A DNA stretch of 64,000 nucleotides from Bacteroidales bacterium (lineage in GTDB: Bacteria; Bacteroidota; Bacteroidia; Bacteroidales; FEN-979). The number at the start of each line of letters is the position of its first letter. Position 1 is the first letter of the stretch. The stretch is taken from contig JALNZC010000001.1 in NCBI GenBank assembly GCA_023229525.1, forward strand, positions 162,280 through 226,279, read 5' to 3'. The translations under genes and the position numbers were made by a program. The notes under the pieces were generated by a model. That model had not been told where the DNA came from, did no database searches, and saw nothing but the letters and a program-made list of their open reading frames with translations. Shown piece by piece: positions 35,445 to 45,083 of the stretch.

Positions 35445-36938
35445 TTATAACACGATATTGATAATCTTTTTAGGGACCACAATAACTTTTCTCGGTGGTT
35501 TCCCTTCAAGCCATTTTTCCGATTCTCTGGCTTCGAGGGCAGCTTTCTCGATTTCGGCCGGAGATAAATCAACCGGAAGTTCCAGCTTAAACCGTGTTTT
35601 CCCGTTAAAGGAAACCGGATATTCGAAAGTGGATTCCGTAAGATATTCCGGTTTGAATACTGGGAAAGAGGACCCGGAAACACTTTCGGTGTGCCCCAAT
35701 TGATTCCAGAGTTCCTCGGCAATATGAGGCGCGTAAGGAGTAATCAGTACAACCAGATCGCTAAGGATTGCCCGTTTATTGCATTTTAACACTGCAAGTT
35801 CGTTAACGCAGATCATAAAGGTACTGACCGCAGTATTAAATGAAAGACGCTCGATGTCATCCTGAATCTTCTTAATGGTTTTATGCAGTATTCGCAATTC
35901 AGGAAGATCGGGCTTTTCATCAGAAACTATGAATTGATTATGCTCGTCGTGGAACAGTCTCCAGAATTTTCGCATAAAACGGAATACTCCTTCTATGCCA
36001 TTGGTGTCCCAGGGTTTTGATTGTTCAAGAGGACCAAGGAACATCTCATAAAGGCGAAATGTATCGGCGCCATATTTTTCGATCAACTGGTCCGGGTTAA
36101 TGGTATTATACAAAGATTTTGACATCTTTTCCACAGCAAAACCGCAAAGATATCTGCCTTCTTCAAGAACAAATTCAGCGTCTGCAAGATCAGAACGCCA
36201 GGCGCGGAAAGCATCCAGATCCAGAATATCGTTATTGACAATATTTACATCCACATGCATCGGCAAGGTATCGTGAAGCTCTTTCAGCCCTCGTGAAACA
36301 AATTTATTGGTTCCCCGGATGCGGTAAACAATGCTCGATCGTCCCTGAATTTTTCCCTGGTTGACCAATCTTTTATAAGGCTCCTCTTTTACTGATAATC
36401 CAATATCGAAAAGGAACTTATTCCAGAAGCGGGAGTAAATCAAATGCCCGACGGCATGTTCATCTCCGCCAATATAAAGATCTACATCTTGCCAATAATT
36501 GACCGCTTTTTCAGAAAAATATTCCCGGTTATTCCGCGGGTCCATGTATCTCAGATAATACCCGCTGGAGCCAGCAAAGCCAGGCATGGTGTTGGTTTCA
36601 AGCGGATAGCCCTCCCTGGTTTTCCAATTTTTAGCACGGGCCAGTGGAGGTTCGCCTGTCTCAGTTGGAAGATATGCATCCACTTCCGGCAGGCAAAGCG
36701 GGAGTTCGCTTTCGTGGAGGGTTACAGCTACACCGTCTTTAAAATAGACCGGGAAAGGTTCGCCCCAATATCGTTGACGGCTGAAAATGGCATCGCGTAA
36801 ACGGAAATTTATGGTTTCCTTACCCAAACCAAGCTTATTTATTTTTTGGATTACTGCCGGGATGGCATCTTTAACCCGCAGACCGTTTAAAAAACCGGAA
36901 TTAATTAGTATTTCATCTTTTACGTCGTATGAATTCAC
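35445..36938 (-). CDS. leuS: Leucyl-tRNA synthetase, C-terminal part (after frameshift)
   Basis: 497 residues as an ORF, beginning in GTG at 36938. Homologous sequence continues upstream in this frame (PITEVVTGGDISV), so the real segment reaches the shift at about 36980. It holds RDAIFSRQRYWGEPFPVYF, the YIGGDEHAVGHLIYSRFW zinc/connective segment, the KMSKS loop (EKMSKSLYN) and the anticodon-binding domain. With the piece ending at 36959 it makes one LeuRS. On its own it lacks the HIGH motif and the start of the editing domain. Confidence 0.88.
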   Translation of the reverse strand: MNSYDVKDEILINSGFLNGLRVKDAIPAVIQKINKLGLGKETINFRLRDAIFSRQRYWGEPFPVYFKDGVAVTLHESELPLCLPEVDAYLPTETGEPPLARAKNWKTREGYPLETNTMPGFAGSSGYYLRYMDPRNNREYFSEKAVNYWQDVDLYIGGDEHAVGHLIYSRFWNKFLFDIGLSVKEEPYKRLVNQGKIQGRSSIVYRIRGTNKFVSRGLKELHDTLPMHVDVNIVNNDILDLDAFRAWRSDLADAEFVLEEGRYLCGFAVEKMSKSLYNTINPDQLIEKYGADTFRLYEMFLGPLEQSKPWDTNGIEGVFRFMRKFWRLFHDEHNQFIVSDEKPDLPELRILHKTIKKIQDDIERLSFNTAVSTFMICVNELAVLKCNKRAILSDLVVLITPYAPHIAEELWNQLGHTESVSGSSFPVFKPEYLTESTFEYPVSFNGKTRFKLELPVDLSPAEIEKAALEARESEKWLEGKPPRKVIVVPKKIINIVL

Positions 36939-36958
36939 TGAAATATCGCCTCCGGTAA

Positions 36959-38257
36959 CTACCTCTGTGATCGGAAGGGAAAAATGCTTGCAAAATCATA
37001 ATCGCGACTATCGTGGGCAGGAACGGCCATGATAGCGCCGGTTCCATAACCAGCCAGAACATAATCGGCCACCCAAATGGGGATGGGAATTTCGTTTAAA
37101 GGGTTCAAACAGAAAGCACCGGTAAATTCACCCGTAATCTTTTTCACTTCCGCCATCCTTTCACGTTCCGAGCGGTTCTTTGAATCACGGATATAAGCCA
37201 TCATGGCCTCTTTCCGATCGGGAACGGTAATTTTTTCGATCAGTTCGTGTTCCGGCGCCAACACCATGAATGTAGCGCCGAATATAGTATCCGGACGTGT
37301 AGTAAAAATATTGAGACTGAAACTTGTATCTTTAACAGGAAAAAAGATTTCCGCTCCTTCCGAACGGCCGATCCAGTTGCGCTGCATCTCCTTAAGTGAA
37401 TCGGAGAAATCAACGCGATCAAGTCCGTCGAGCAACCGTTGGGCATAGGCTGTGATCCGGAGAAACCATTGTCGCATGAGTTTACGTTCAACCGGGTGAC
37501 TCCCGCGCACCGAATAACCATTGGCCACTTCATCGTTGGCAAGGACGGTACCAAGTTCCGGACACCAGTTCACAACAGCATCAGAAAGGTAAGCCAGCCG
37601 GTAATTCATCAGAATTTCCTGCTGCTTCGTTACGGGAAAATGATTCCACTGACCTGCACTAAAAACGCCATCCCAGGCTGAACTAAATGCCGGATCTTTA
37701 CGGGCAAATTCTTTGAACCAGTTTACCGTAATGGCCGCGTGGACCCCCGAATTCCCGTTTGATTCAAAAATTTTAATCAGGCCAGCGATCGGTTCGGCTT
37801 TTTGGCTTTTGATGTTGAACCAATGATGAAAAAGCTGAATAAAGGTCCATTGGGTCCACTTATAATATTCCGGATCACAGGTTTTTACCTCCCTGTCCCA
37901 GTCATAGGAAAAACCAATCTTATCCATTTGTTCCCGGTATCGGACCACATTAATTTCGGTAGTAACGGCCGGATGGGTTCCTGTTTGAATCGCGTACTGT
38001 TCAGCAGGTAAACCAAAAGCATCATATCCCATCGGATGAAGCACATTAAATCCTTTGAGTCTTTTGTAGCGGGAATAAATATCGGAAGCTATATATCCAA
38101 GTGGATGTCCAACATGTAAGCCGGCTCCGGAAGGGTAGGGGAACATGTCGAGTACATAGAATTTTGGCCGGGAAAGATCAATTTCTGTTTTGAATGTTTT
38201 ATGATCGACCCAGTATTTCTGCCATTTTTTTTCGATTTCCGGAAAATTGTAATCCAT
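36959..38257 (-). CDS. leuS: Leucyl-tRNA synthetase, N-terminal part (before frameshift)
   Basis: About 433 residues from the ATG at 38257 (MDYNFPEIEKKWQKYW, the standard N-terminus; the frame is open to 38407 without homology). It has the HIGH-type site GAGLHVGHPLGY, KGFNVLHPMGYDAFGLPAEQYA, and the start of the CP1 editing domain with the Thr-rich TTRPDTIFGATFMVLAPEH. It breaks off after GAIMAVPAHDSRDYDFASIF with an out-of-frame FPFRSQR tail. Loss of one base explains the break. It is divergent from the AsmA-like gene. Confidence 0.88.
   Translation of the reverse strand: MDYNFPEIEKKWQKYWVDHKTFKTEIDLSRPKFYVLDMFPYPSGAGLHVGHPLGYIASDIYSRYKRLKGFNVLHPMGYDAFGLPAEQYAIQTGTHPAVTTEINVVRYREQMDKIGFSYDWDREVKTCDPEYYKWTQWTFIQLFHHWFNIKSQKAEPIAGLIKIFESNGNSGVHAAITVNWFKEFARKDPAFSSAWDGVFSAGQWNHFPVTKQQEILMNYRLAYLSDAVVNWCPELGTVLANDEVANGYSVRGSHPVERKLMRQWFLRITAYAQRLLDGLDRVDFSDSLKEMQRNWIGRSEGAEIFFPVKDTSFSLNIFTTRPDTIFGATFMVLAPEHELIEKITVPDRKEAMMAYIRDSKNRSERERMAEVKKITGEFTGAFCLNPLNEIPIPIWVADYVLAGYGTGAIMAVPAHDSRDYDFASIFPFRSQR
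36975..36984 (-). other. leuS: Frameshift site inside leuS
   Basis: On the minus strand the run TTTTTCCCTT joins the two leuS frames. Reading through in the N-terminal frame gives SIFPFRSQR and a stop; the continuing frame gives LPITEVVTGG. Adding one base (a T or C in the homopolymer) restores a continuous LeuRS. A base-calling or assembly error is at least as likely as a real mutation, because leuS is essential. Confidence 0.85.
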
Positions 38258-38370
38258 GTTCTGATTGTTCTGATTGTACTTGGTTTTCGGATAAAAATTG
38301 GCTTGCAAAGGTAGAAAAAACGACCGAATACCGGAAATCCATATCTTTGAAACACGAACCAGCCCGAACA

Positions 38371-41300
38371 ATGACCGACCCCGAATCCACCACCCTCCCG
38401 GCAACAAAGAAAAAACGCGTGCGATGGTTGAAATATTTCCTGGTTATAACGCTGGTTCTTCTCTTTTTAACATACCTTTTTATCTTCTTTGGGTTCAATT
38501 ATTTTGGTGAACGGTTCCTGCGCCGTGTTCTCCGGGAAAAAATCGAATCGACGAGTCATGGTTTATACAGCGCCGATTTCCGGAAAATGAATTTCAATAT
38601 TATCACGGGAAAGGTGACCATCGATAGTTTCCAGCTCATTCCGGACACGCTTCGTTACCGGTTATGGAAGACCCAGGGAAAAATAACGCAATCGCTTTAT
38701 CATGTTACCTTTGTTTCGCTGACCATTGACAGGTTGCATGCCTGGCAGATTTACACCCAGCGAAGAATCAACCTCCGGCAGTTAACCATAGTAAAACCGG
38801 TTATCAGTATTGTCGGGTTCCCCGATACAGTTACCGCAAGGAAAAGCCGATGGCGAATCATTTATGAAGATATTTACCCGGCCATTTCCAAGGTTTTTAA
38901 TGATTTTCATGTCGATTCGGTTATACTGGAACGAGGCTTTCTGCTTACTTCATTCCGGCATAAAACCGGCAAGCTCACCAGCGGTGAATATGAGTTTTCA
39001 TCCATCCTCAGGGATGTTTCGGTGAATCCATTCAGCTATTATAACCGTGAAAGGGTTTTTTATTCCCGCGATATAAACTGGGTCATCTATAATTTCGAAT
39101 ATGCACTGGCCGACAGTCTCTATTCTCTCCGGGCAGAGGAAGCAGGCTTTTCCCTTGCCCACTCCCGGCTGTATGGCAAACAACTGACCCTGCGACCCAA
39201 TTTCAAATCGCTCTATCATCATGAAGTAAAACAGGGGGACTTTTTCGAGTTAAGACTCCCTTCTTTTTCTATTGACGGGATCAATATGTACCGTGCGCTG
39301 GTTGATAAAAAAGTAGAAGTAAAGAAATTACTGTTGCACGATTTTTCCATGAAGATGTACAGGAATCAGAATTCTACCGAAACCGTCAGGGCGAAAAAGA
39401 ATAAGAAAAAAATCACGGTTGCCGGTCTTTATACCGTAGTTTCCGGACTTATTGAAAACATCACTATTGATACCATCTCCCTTTCGCATGCCTCTTTCGA
39501 ATATTATTCCGGATGGAACCAACGGCGACCGGAAATGAAAATAGATAATGTCGATCTCCATCTTTCCGAATTTTATCTCGACTCAATTGCATGGCAAAAT
39601 ACCAAGAAGATATTTTATGCCCGCGAGATTGAACTTGACATGAAAGGTTTTAATCTAAACCTCAAAGATCAGATTCACACCCTTCATGCCCGGCGGCTGA
39701 CTCTATCCACGCGCCGTTCGACGATCCGGTTAAGCGATGGACTTCTTTATCCCGATTTGAAAAAAAACGAATTGCTTGTTGCAGGACGGAAAAACACCAT
39801 CTATTTTCAGCTTCCCTCCATGACCTTTAATCATATCGACCTGAAAAAGTTTTTTAACTGGCGGATTCTCGATTTTGATGTTCTCGATATTATGGAACCA
39901 GATTTGAAAATAACGCGGTTTCGACCCCCGAGAAATAAAGATCCACGATTCCGCAGACCAGAGGATTTCTTTGATGAAGAAAATGAAGGGGTGGTATATG
40001 ATCTGCTTAAAAAATATATTCAGGTCATCAAGGGAAATGAGATCCGGATCCACCATGGATATGGCCAATTGACACGAAACCAGGACGGTATCGAGAAAAA
40101 AGTTGCCGCCGCCAGTTTTGACCTGGTCATGGAACAATTCCTGATTGACTCCGTTCACGGGATGAACCGACAAGGTTATTTTTATAGCCGTGATTTCGAC
40201 CTTGATTTGCATTCAATTTCACTTCAATCACCCGACACTTTGCGTCGTCTCAACATAGACCAGCTGCATATTGACACACAGGATTCGTTGATAGAAGCTG
40301 AAGGGATCAGGCTAATTAAATCGGGTCGAAATTTGACCAGTAAGGAAAATTCGAAAAGACACCCACCCTTATCTGTCGAATTTACACTTAAACGACTTCA
40401 CCTCACAGGATTGAATCATAGAAGATTATTTTTAGACAACGTGCTCAAGGCAAACCAAATCATTCTTGAAAACCCAATCCTGGTGCTGAAAACGGAAAGC
40501 CAGTTGACGTTCGAAAAAAGTGTCGAAGAAAGTCAGCTACATGTAACCGGTGACCCCATCAGAAATTTTGAGATAGGCCGGCTTTTGGTCAAACAGGGAA
40601 CTTTTTCTTACGATGGACAAGAGGACAGGAAAGCTTCCTATTTTTCATTGAAGGACATTGACTTTACCGTGGTAAACGCGAGCGTTCGTCTTCCACGGAA
40701 TAAGAGTCATGATGGGTTGATCCGGTTTGATTCGTTGCAACTTTCCGTGTTTCCATTCCGTGCCACCATCGCCGATAGCATGTATCAGCTGGAGGCAAAA
40801 AGCCTGGGTGTCAATTCCTATCCGGCAACAATTATTGCTCTCGGATTAAAGATAACCCCATTAAGACCGCTGAACGCTTTGCAGAATAATAGCAAGCTTG
40901 TTACTGCTAAAATTCCGGAACTACGTATCACCGGATTTTACTTTGACCGTGCCATTTTTGAAAATGAATGGGTTTTTAACCGCATTTTAGTCGAAGAACC
41001 TTCCGTTTTTGTTGAGGTGAAGAAAGAGGATACGGAAAACCTGAAAAGCAACAGGAACACCAGGGATTTTTCTATAAAATTACCCCCTTTCATGAAAACC
41101 CTGGATGTCAGATCGCTCATGGTTAACAGCGCTCAGATCGGTGTAAATTTCTTGCACCACGACAGCGTTCGTTCCTACTCGTTTGACGACATTCAACTGG
41201 AAGTGAACCGTTTTCTTGTAGATTCAACGACCCGCGCTAATCCTGCAAACACACCCCTTTTCAATGCCGAAAACATTTCCCTGGCAGCGCCAGGGTTCTC

Positions 41301-42309
41301 AGGAATTACGACCGACAGTATGTATACCTATGGGTTTTATCGGTTTGGGTTTTCAACGAAAACGCAAAAAGGATATATTGACTCTGTTTCGTTCGTACCG
41401 AATTTTAACCGGTATGAATTTTCCCGTAGACTGAAATATCAGGCTGACCGTCTTGTTCTCCGGATTCCCCGGATCGACATCGAAAAGATTAATTTCCGTA
41501 AACTTCTTACCGATCGACAATTTACTGCCGGAGTAATCCACCTTAACGGATTGAATTTTGAATCTTATCGCGACAAACGGATTCCTTTCCCACAGTGGCA
41601 GCGCCCACTGCTGCCCCAGGAAATGTTCAGGAAGTCTCCCGTAATGTTGAATATAGATACAATTTACATAAAAAATGGTTTTGCAGCCTATGAGGAACAA
41701 ACCGGGGATGAACCGGGCCGGATTTTTTTCGAGCGCGTGAACGGTACGCTGACCGGGGCTTCACAAACAGCTTCTTCCCTTGATTTCCAAGGCACTTCAT
41801 TCTTTATGGGCAATGCACCTGTGGAAGCATGGTTTCATTTCCTGATGGATCATCCGCGGGACTCAATGACTATTAAAGCTACCATCGGAACCTTGGATCT
41901 ACGGGATATAAATCCAATGCTCACCCGGCTTATGCCCGCATCGATCTACCGTGGAAATGCCTCACAAACCGATATCGGACCAATATATATGAACGACAGC
42001 CTGGCTCACGGTCATCTCGTCATGTATTACAGTGATCTGGCCATCAAATTGAGACCCACTGAACCCGGCACCTGGCCCCGGATAAAAACAGCTGCATTAA
42101 ATGAAGCAGCCAATATACTTTTACCGGAAAACAATCCCAAGGATAACGGCAAATTACGAACCGGTCTCGTTTTTTTCGAGCGAGACCAGTCCAAGGGATT
42201 CTTCAATTTCGTCTGGAAAAGTGTTTTAAGCGGGATCAAATCCAATGCCGGCTTTAACACCAAAGCCCAAAAAGAGTTGTTAAAGTCCGAAAAAAGAAAA
42301 AAGAAGTAA
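38371..42309 (+). CDS. Giant AsmA/TamB-like envelope protein
   Basis: 1312 residues from the ATG at 38371; the frame extends upstream to 38194, but MTDPESTT followed by KKKRVRWLKYF and a single TM (about 28-48) is the normal start. The rest is a long run of repeated beta units of the form hydrophobic-x-DSxxL, such as YSRDFDLDLHSISL, that looks like an AsmA/DUF748-type lipid-transport groove or an extended periplasmic filament. It ends in a basic tail (KSEKRKKK). Family membership is a shape-based call. It is divergent from leuS by 113 bp and followed by ftsX. Confidence 0.65.
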   Translation: MTDPESTTLPATKKKRVRWLKYFLVITLVLLFLTYLFIFFGFNYFGERFLRRVLREKIESTSHGLYSADFRKMNFNIITGKVTIDSFQLIPDTLRYRLWKTQGKITQSLYHVTFVSLTIDRLHAWQIYTQRRINLRQLTIVKPVISIVGFPDTVTARKSRWRIIYEDIYPAISKVFNDFHVDSVILERGFLLTSFRHKTGKLTSGEYEFSSILRDVSVNPFSYYNRERVFYSRDINWVIYNFEYALADSLYSLRAEEAGFSLAHSRLYGKQLTLRPNFKSLYHHEVKQGDFFELRLPSFSIDGINMYRALVDKKVEVKKLLLHDFSMKMYRNQNSTETVRAKKNKKKITVAGLYTVVSGLIENITIDTISLSHASFEYYSGWNQRRPEMKIDNVDLHLSEFYLDSIAWQNTKKIFYAREIELDMKGFNLNLKDQIHTLHARRLTLSTRRSTIRLSDGLLYPDLKKNELLVAGRKNTIYFQLPSMTFNHIDLKKFFNWRILDFDVLDIMEPDLKITRFRPPRNKDPRFRRPEDFFDEENEGVVYDLLKKYIQVIKGNEIRIHHGYGQLTRNQDGIEKKVAAASFDLVMEQFLIDSVHGMNRQGYFYSRDFDLDLHSISLQSPDTLRRLNIDQLHIDTQDSLIEAEGIRLIKSGRNLTSKENSKRHPPLSVEFTLKRLHLTGLNHRRLFLDNVLKANQIILENPILVLKTESQLTFEKSVEESQLHVTGDPIRNFEIGRLLVKQGTFSYDGQEDRKASYFSLKDIDFTVVNASVRLPRNKSHDGLIRFDSLQLSVFPFRATIADSMYQLEAKSLGVNSYPATIIALGLKITPLRPLNALQNNSKLVTAKIPELRITGFYFDRAIFENEWVFNRILVEEPSVFVEVKKEDTENLKSNRNTRDFSIKLPPFMKTLDVRSLMVNSAQIGVNFLHHDSVRSYSFDDIQLEVNRFLVDSTTRANPANTPLFNAENISLAAPGFSGITTDSMYTYGFYRFGFSTKTQKGYIDSVSFVPNFNRYEFSRRLKYQADRLVLRIPRIDIEKINFRKLLTDRQFTAGVIHLNGLNFESYRDKRIPFPQWQRPLLPQEMFRKSPVMLNIDTIYIKNGFAAYEEQTGDEPGRIFFERVNGTLTGASQTASSLDFQGTSFFMGNAPVEAWFHFLMDHPRDSMTIKATIGTLDLRDINPMLTRLMPASIYRGNASQTDIGPIYMNDSLAHGHLVMYYSDLAIKLRPTEPGTWPRIKTAALNEAANILLPENNPKDNGKLRTGLVFFERDQSKGFFNFVWKSVLSGIKSNAGFNTKAQKELLKSEKRKKK

Positions 42310-42342
42310 AAATTTGGTAATTTTATCGCGTATTTTCAACTC

Positions 42343-43221
42343 ATGGTCCAACAGGAAGAACGGTATTATCAACGCCGGATCACTACATCGCAATTTACTA
42401 CTGTTATCAGCATTACGCTCGTGCTTTTCCTCATGGGGTTACTCGGTCTTATTATCCTGCATGCACAGAAATTATCGGATTATGTCAAGGAAAATATTGG
42501 CTTTTCCATCATCATACGTGAAGGGGTAAGAGAATCGGGAATTCTCGAGCTCAAGAAAAGTCTCGACCGATCGTATTATGTAAAATCCACCGAATATGTT
42601 CCCCGGGAAAGGGCAGCGGAGAGGCTTCGGGACGAGCTGGGTGAAGATTTCGTAGGATTCCTTGGTTATAATCCTCTTCTCCCCAGTATCGAAATGCGAA
42701 TTAAGGCGCCATACACCAGTAGCGATTCCTTATCACGGATAGAACGACAGTTATTACATAAACCAGAAGTTAAAGAGGTGTTTTATCAAAAGTCATTGGT
42801 GGATGCCATAAACCGTAATCTTGAAAAGATCAGTTTTATTCTTTTAGGCTTCAGCGGGATTTTGCTTTTTATTGCTATTGTATTGATAAACAATACTATT
42901 CGGCTTTCGGTATATTCTAAACGCTTCCTTATCCGGAGCATGCAATTAGTGGGAGCCACAGAAGGATTTATCCGTAGACCGTTCCTTGCAAAAAGCATTC
43001 TGCATGGTTCTATCAGCGCAATGGTTGCCATTGGAATGCTTATGGTACTGGTTTATCTGGCCATCGATCAACTGCCCGAACTGATTGAATTGCAGGATCC
43101 TATAATGATGCTTGCCCTGGTTGTCTTTATTGTTTTGCTGGGTGTCTTTATTTCCTGGACTTCAACCTATCTTGCTGTAAGAAAATATCTGCATCTCCGC
43201 ACCGATTTATTATATACCTGA
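42343..43221 (+). CDS. ftsX: Cell division protein FtsX
   Basis: 292 residues. TM1 lies at about 22-42, then a periplasmic ECD with ENIGFSIIIREGV and YVPRERAAERLRDELGEDF, then three TMs with LVGATEGFIRRPFLAKSILHG, the FtsX permease signature. With FtsE it activates peptidoglycan hydrolases at division. ftsE is not adjacent here. In Bacteroidota, ftsX is often followed by the DUF3098 gene and uppP, as here. Confidence 0.93.
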   Translation: MVQQEERYYQRRITTSQFTTVISITLVLFLMGLLGLIILHAQKLSDYVKENIGFSIIIREGVRESGILELKKSLDRSYYVKSTEYVPRERAAERLRDELGEDFVGFLGYNPLLPSIEMRIKAPYTSSDSLSRIERQLLHKPEVKEVFYQKSLVDAINRNLEKISFILLGFSGILLFIAIVLINNTIRLSVYSKRFLIRSMQLVGATEGFIRRPFLAKSILHGSISAMVAIGMLMVLVYLAIDQLPELIELQDPIMMLALVVFIVLLGVFISWTSTYLAVRKYLHLRTDLLYT

Positions 43222-43267
43222 TATTCTGAAAATTTGCTATTTTTGTGCTCCCAATCAGCTTACCATC

Positions 43268-43579
43268 ATGGAAAAGAAAAAAAATCCAACCACGACTAAA
43301 TCTCCGGTTTCTTCAAAACCTATGAAACAGACAGAACAGTCCTCTCAGGCAGCCAAAGTTGGCGCATTTGCCTTTGGAAAAGAGAATTACCGTCTCATGC
43401 TTATCGGACTGGCGCTGATTGTGATCGGGTTCCTTCTGATGATCGGAGGAGGTTCAACAGATCCCAATCAATTTAATCCTGAAATATTTAGTTTTCGCCG
43501 GATAACACTTTCCCCCATCCTCATTTTAGCCGGTTATGTCGTTGAGATTTTTGCCATCATGAAAAAACCGAAGGATTAA
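43268..43579 (+). CDS. DUF3098 family small membrane protein
   Basis: 103 residues. A basic, disordered N-terminus (1-30) is followed by two membrane segments: about 41-59 (RLMLIGLALIVIGFLLMIGG) and 78-97 (LSPILILAGYVVEIFAIM). The pair with GGGSTDPNQFNPEIFSFRR between them is the DUF3098 signature. Function unknown. The conserved place between ftsX and uppP suggests a cell-envelope role. Its TAA shares a base with the uppP ATG. Confidence 0.87.
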   Translation: MEKKKNPTTTKSPVSSKPMKQTEQSSQAAKVGAFAFGKENYRLMLIGLALIVIGFLLMIGGGSTDPNQFNPEIFSFRRITLSPILILAGYVVEIFAIMKKPKD

Positions 43580-44358
43580 TGACGATCATCCAGGCTATTC
43601 TGATAGCAATAGTACAAGGGATTACTGAATTTTTACCCATCTCTTCCACAGGGCATATGATCATTGCCCAGCATTTACTTGGTGTCGAAAGTACCGACTT
43701 CATTAAAGCGTTCACGGTTAATATACAGTTCGGTTCAATTTTATCGGTTCTGGTTCTTTATTGGAAACGATTTTTTCAAACGTGGGATTTTTATACAAAA
43801 CTTTTTGTTGCGTGTCTGCCGCTGGTCATTGCATTCTTACTTGAAAAACAGATAGATAAAATGCTGGAAAGCGTTTCCGTTGTTGCTGGCGCTTTACTTG
43901 TCGGCGGAATCTTCCTGATCTTTGTTGACCGATGGTTTGACAAACCTGAAAACGAAAAAACAAAGTTGACCTATAAAAAATCTCTTATCATTGGCTTTTT
44001 TCAGATCATATCCGTTATTCCCGGTGTCAGCCGTTCCGCAGCTACAATTATCGGTGGCATGACGCAGAAGTTAAGCCGGAAAAATGCCGCAGAATTTTCA
44101 TTCTTTCTGGCCGTACCAACTATGTTTGCCGCGTCTGCCCTGAAACTGTTCCAAAATTATAAAACCATTACCACCGACAACATCACCATCCTCCTGGTGG
44201 GTAACCTGGTTTCATTTATCGTTGCCATGATTGCCATAAAGGCTTTCATCGCATTTCTGACAAAAAATGGCTTTAAAGTCTTTGGGTATTATCGCATTCT
44301 TGTCGGTATTGTTTTGATTATTATGATATTGACTGGTCACGGATTATCTATACAATAA
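43579..44358 (+). CDS. uppP: Undecaprenyl-diphosphatase
   Basis: 259 residues, BacA/UppP type, multi-pass. It dephosphorylates undecaprenyl diphosphate to recycle the lipid carrier for peptidoglycan and other glycans. The two active-site segments are clear: QGITEFLPISSTGHM (about 13-27) and IPGVSRSAATIIGGM (about 148-162). The start overlaps the previous stop (TAATG), and its own stop overlaps the truB ATG in the same way. Confidence 0.96.
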   Translation: MTIIQAILIAIVQGITEFLPISSTGHMIIAQHLLGVESTDFIKAFTVNIQFGSILSVLVLYWKRFFQTWDFYTKLFVACLPLVIAFLLEKQIDKMLESVSVVAGALLVGGIFLIFVDRWFDKPENEKTKLTYKKSLIIGFFQIISVIPGVSRSAATIIGGMTQKLSRKNAAEFSFFLAVPTMFAASALKLFQNYKTITTDNITILLVGNLVSFIVAMIAIKAFIAFLTKNGFKVFGYYRILVGIVLIIMILTGHGLSIQ

Positions 44359-45083
44359 TGACTTTCCACTTTGAACCGGGGGAGATCATGCTTATTAACA
44401 AACCGTATGACTGGACCTCGTTTGATGTAGTCGGGAAACTCCGCTCCTTGATCAGGAAGTATTTGGGTATCCGTAAAATCAAAATCGGTCATGCCGGAAC
44501 CCTTGACCCACTTGCCACAGGATTACTGATCCTGTGCACCGGAAAATTCACAAAGCGGATCGATGAATTTCAGGGTCTGGAAAAAGAGTACACAGGGACC
44601 TTCCGACTGGGCGCTACAACCCCATCATTCGATCTTGAGACCGCACCTGAAACATTGTCTCCGTTCGATCACCTTACAAATGAAGATATCTTTTCGGCAG
44701 CAAACCGGTACACCGGAACGTTTGATCAGATCCCGCCCCTTTATTCTGCAAGGAAAGTCGATGGCAAACGCGCATATACCTATGCCAGGAAAGAGATTGA
44801 TGTGGAAATAGAGGCCAGACCGGTTACCATCACCGCATTCGATATAACCAGTATTGACCTTCCGGATGTGGATTTCCGCATCATCTGCAGCAAAGGCACT
44901 TATATTCGTTCCCTGGCCCGGGATTTCGGGCAAATTCTTGGTTGCGGCGCTTACTTGACAACACTTTGCCGGACCCGGATCGGACCCTATTTCCTGCGGG
45001 ATGCTTATGAAATCGCTGACCTCGAAAAACTGATCACAAAAAACGATAATACTTCAGAAAAGCAACGCTCATTTCCGATATGA
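44358..45083 (+). CDS. truB: tRNA pseudouridine(55) synthase
   Basis: 241 residues. It converts U55 to pseudouridine in the T-loop of tRNAs. The catalytic motif GHAGTLDPLATGLL places D50 as nucleophile. LEKEYTGTFRLGATTPSFD, PPLYSARKVDGKRAYTYAR and CSKGTYIRSLARDFG follow, all TruB hallmarks. It overlaps uppP by one base and the next ORF by 4 bp (ATGA), so the run from ftsX onward is probably one transcript. Confidence 0.96.
   Translation: MTFHFEPGEIMLINKPYDWTSFDVVGKLRSLIRKYLGIRKIKIGHAGTLDPLATGLLILCTGKFTKRIDEFQGLEKEYTGTFRLGATTPSFDLETAPETLSPFDHLTNEDIFSAANRYTGTFDQIPPLYSARKVDGKRAYTYARKEIDVEIEARPVTITAFDITSIDLPDVDFRIICSKGTYIRSLARDFGQILGCGAYLTTLCRTRIGPYFLRDAYEIADLEKLITKNDNTSEKQRSFPI

Noticed and set aside
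38194..38370. Upstream extension of the AsmA-like ORF
   Set aside because: It is antisense to the leuS start and Cys-rich in a shadow-like way; MTDPESTT at 38371 is followed by the expected basic residues and TM.
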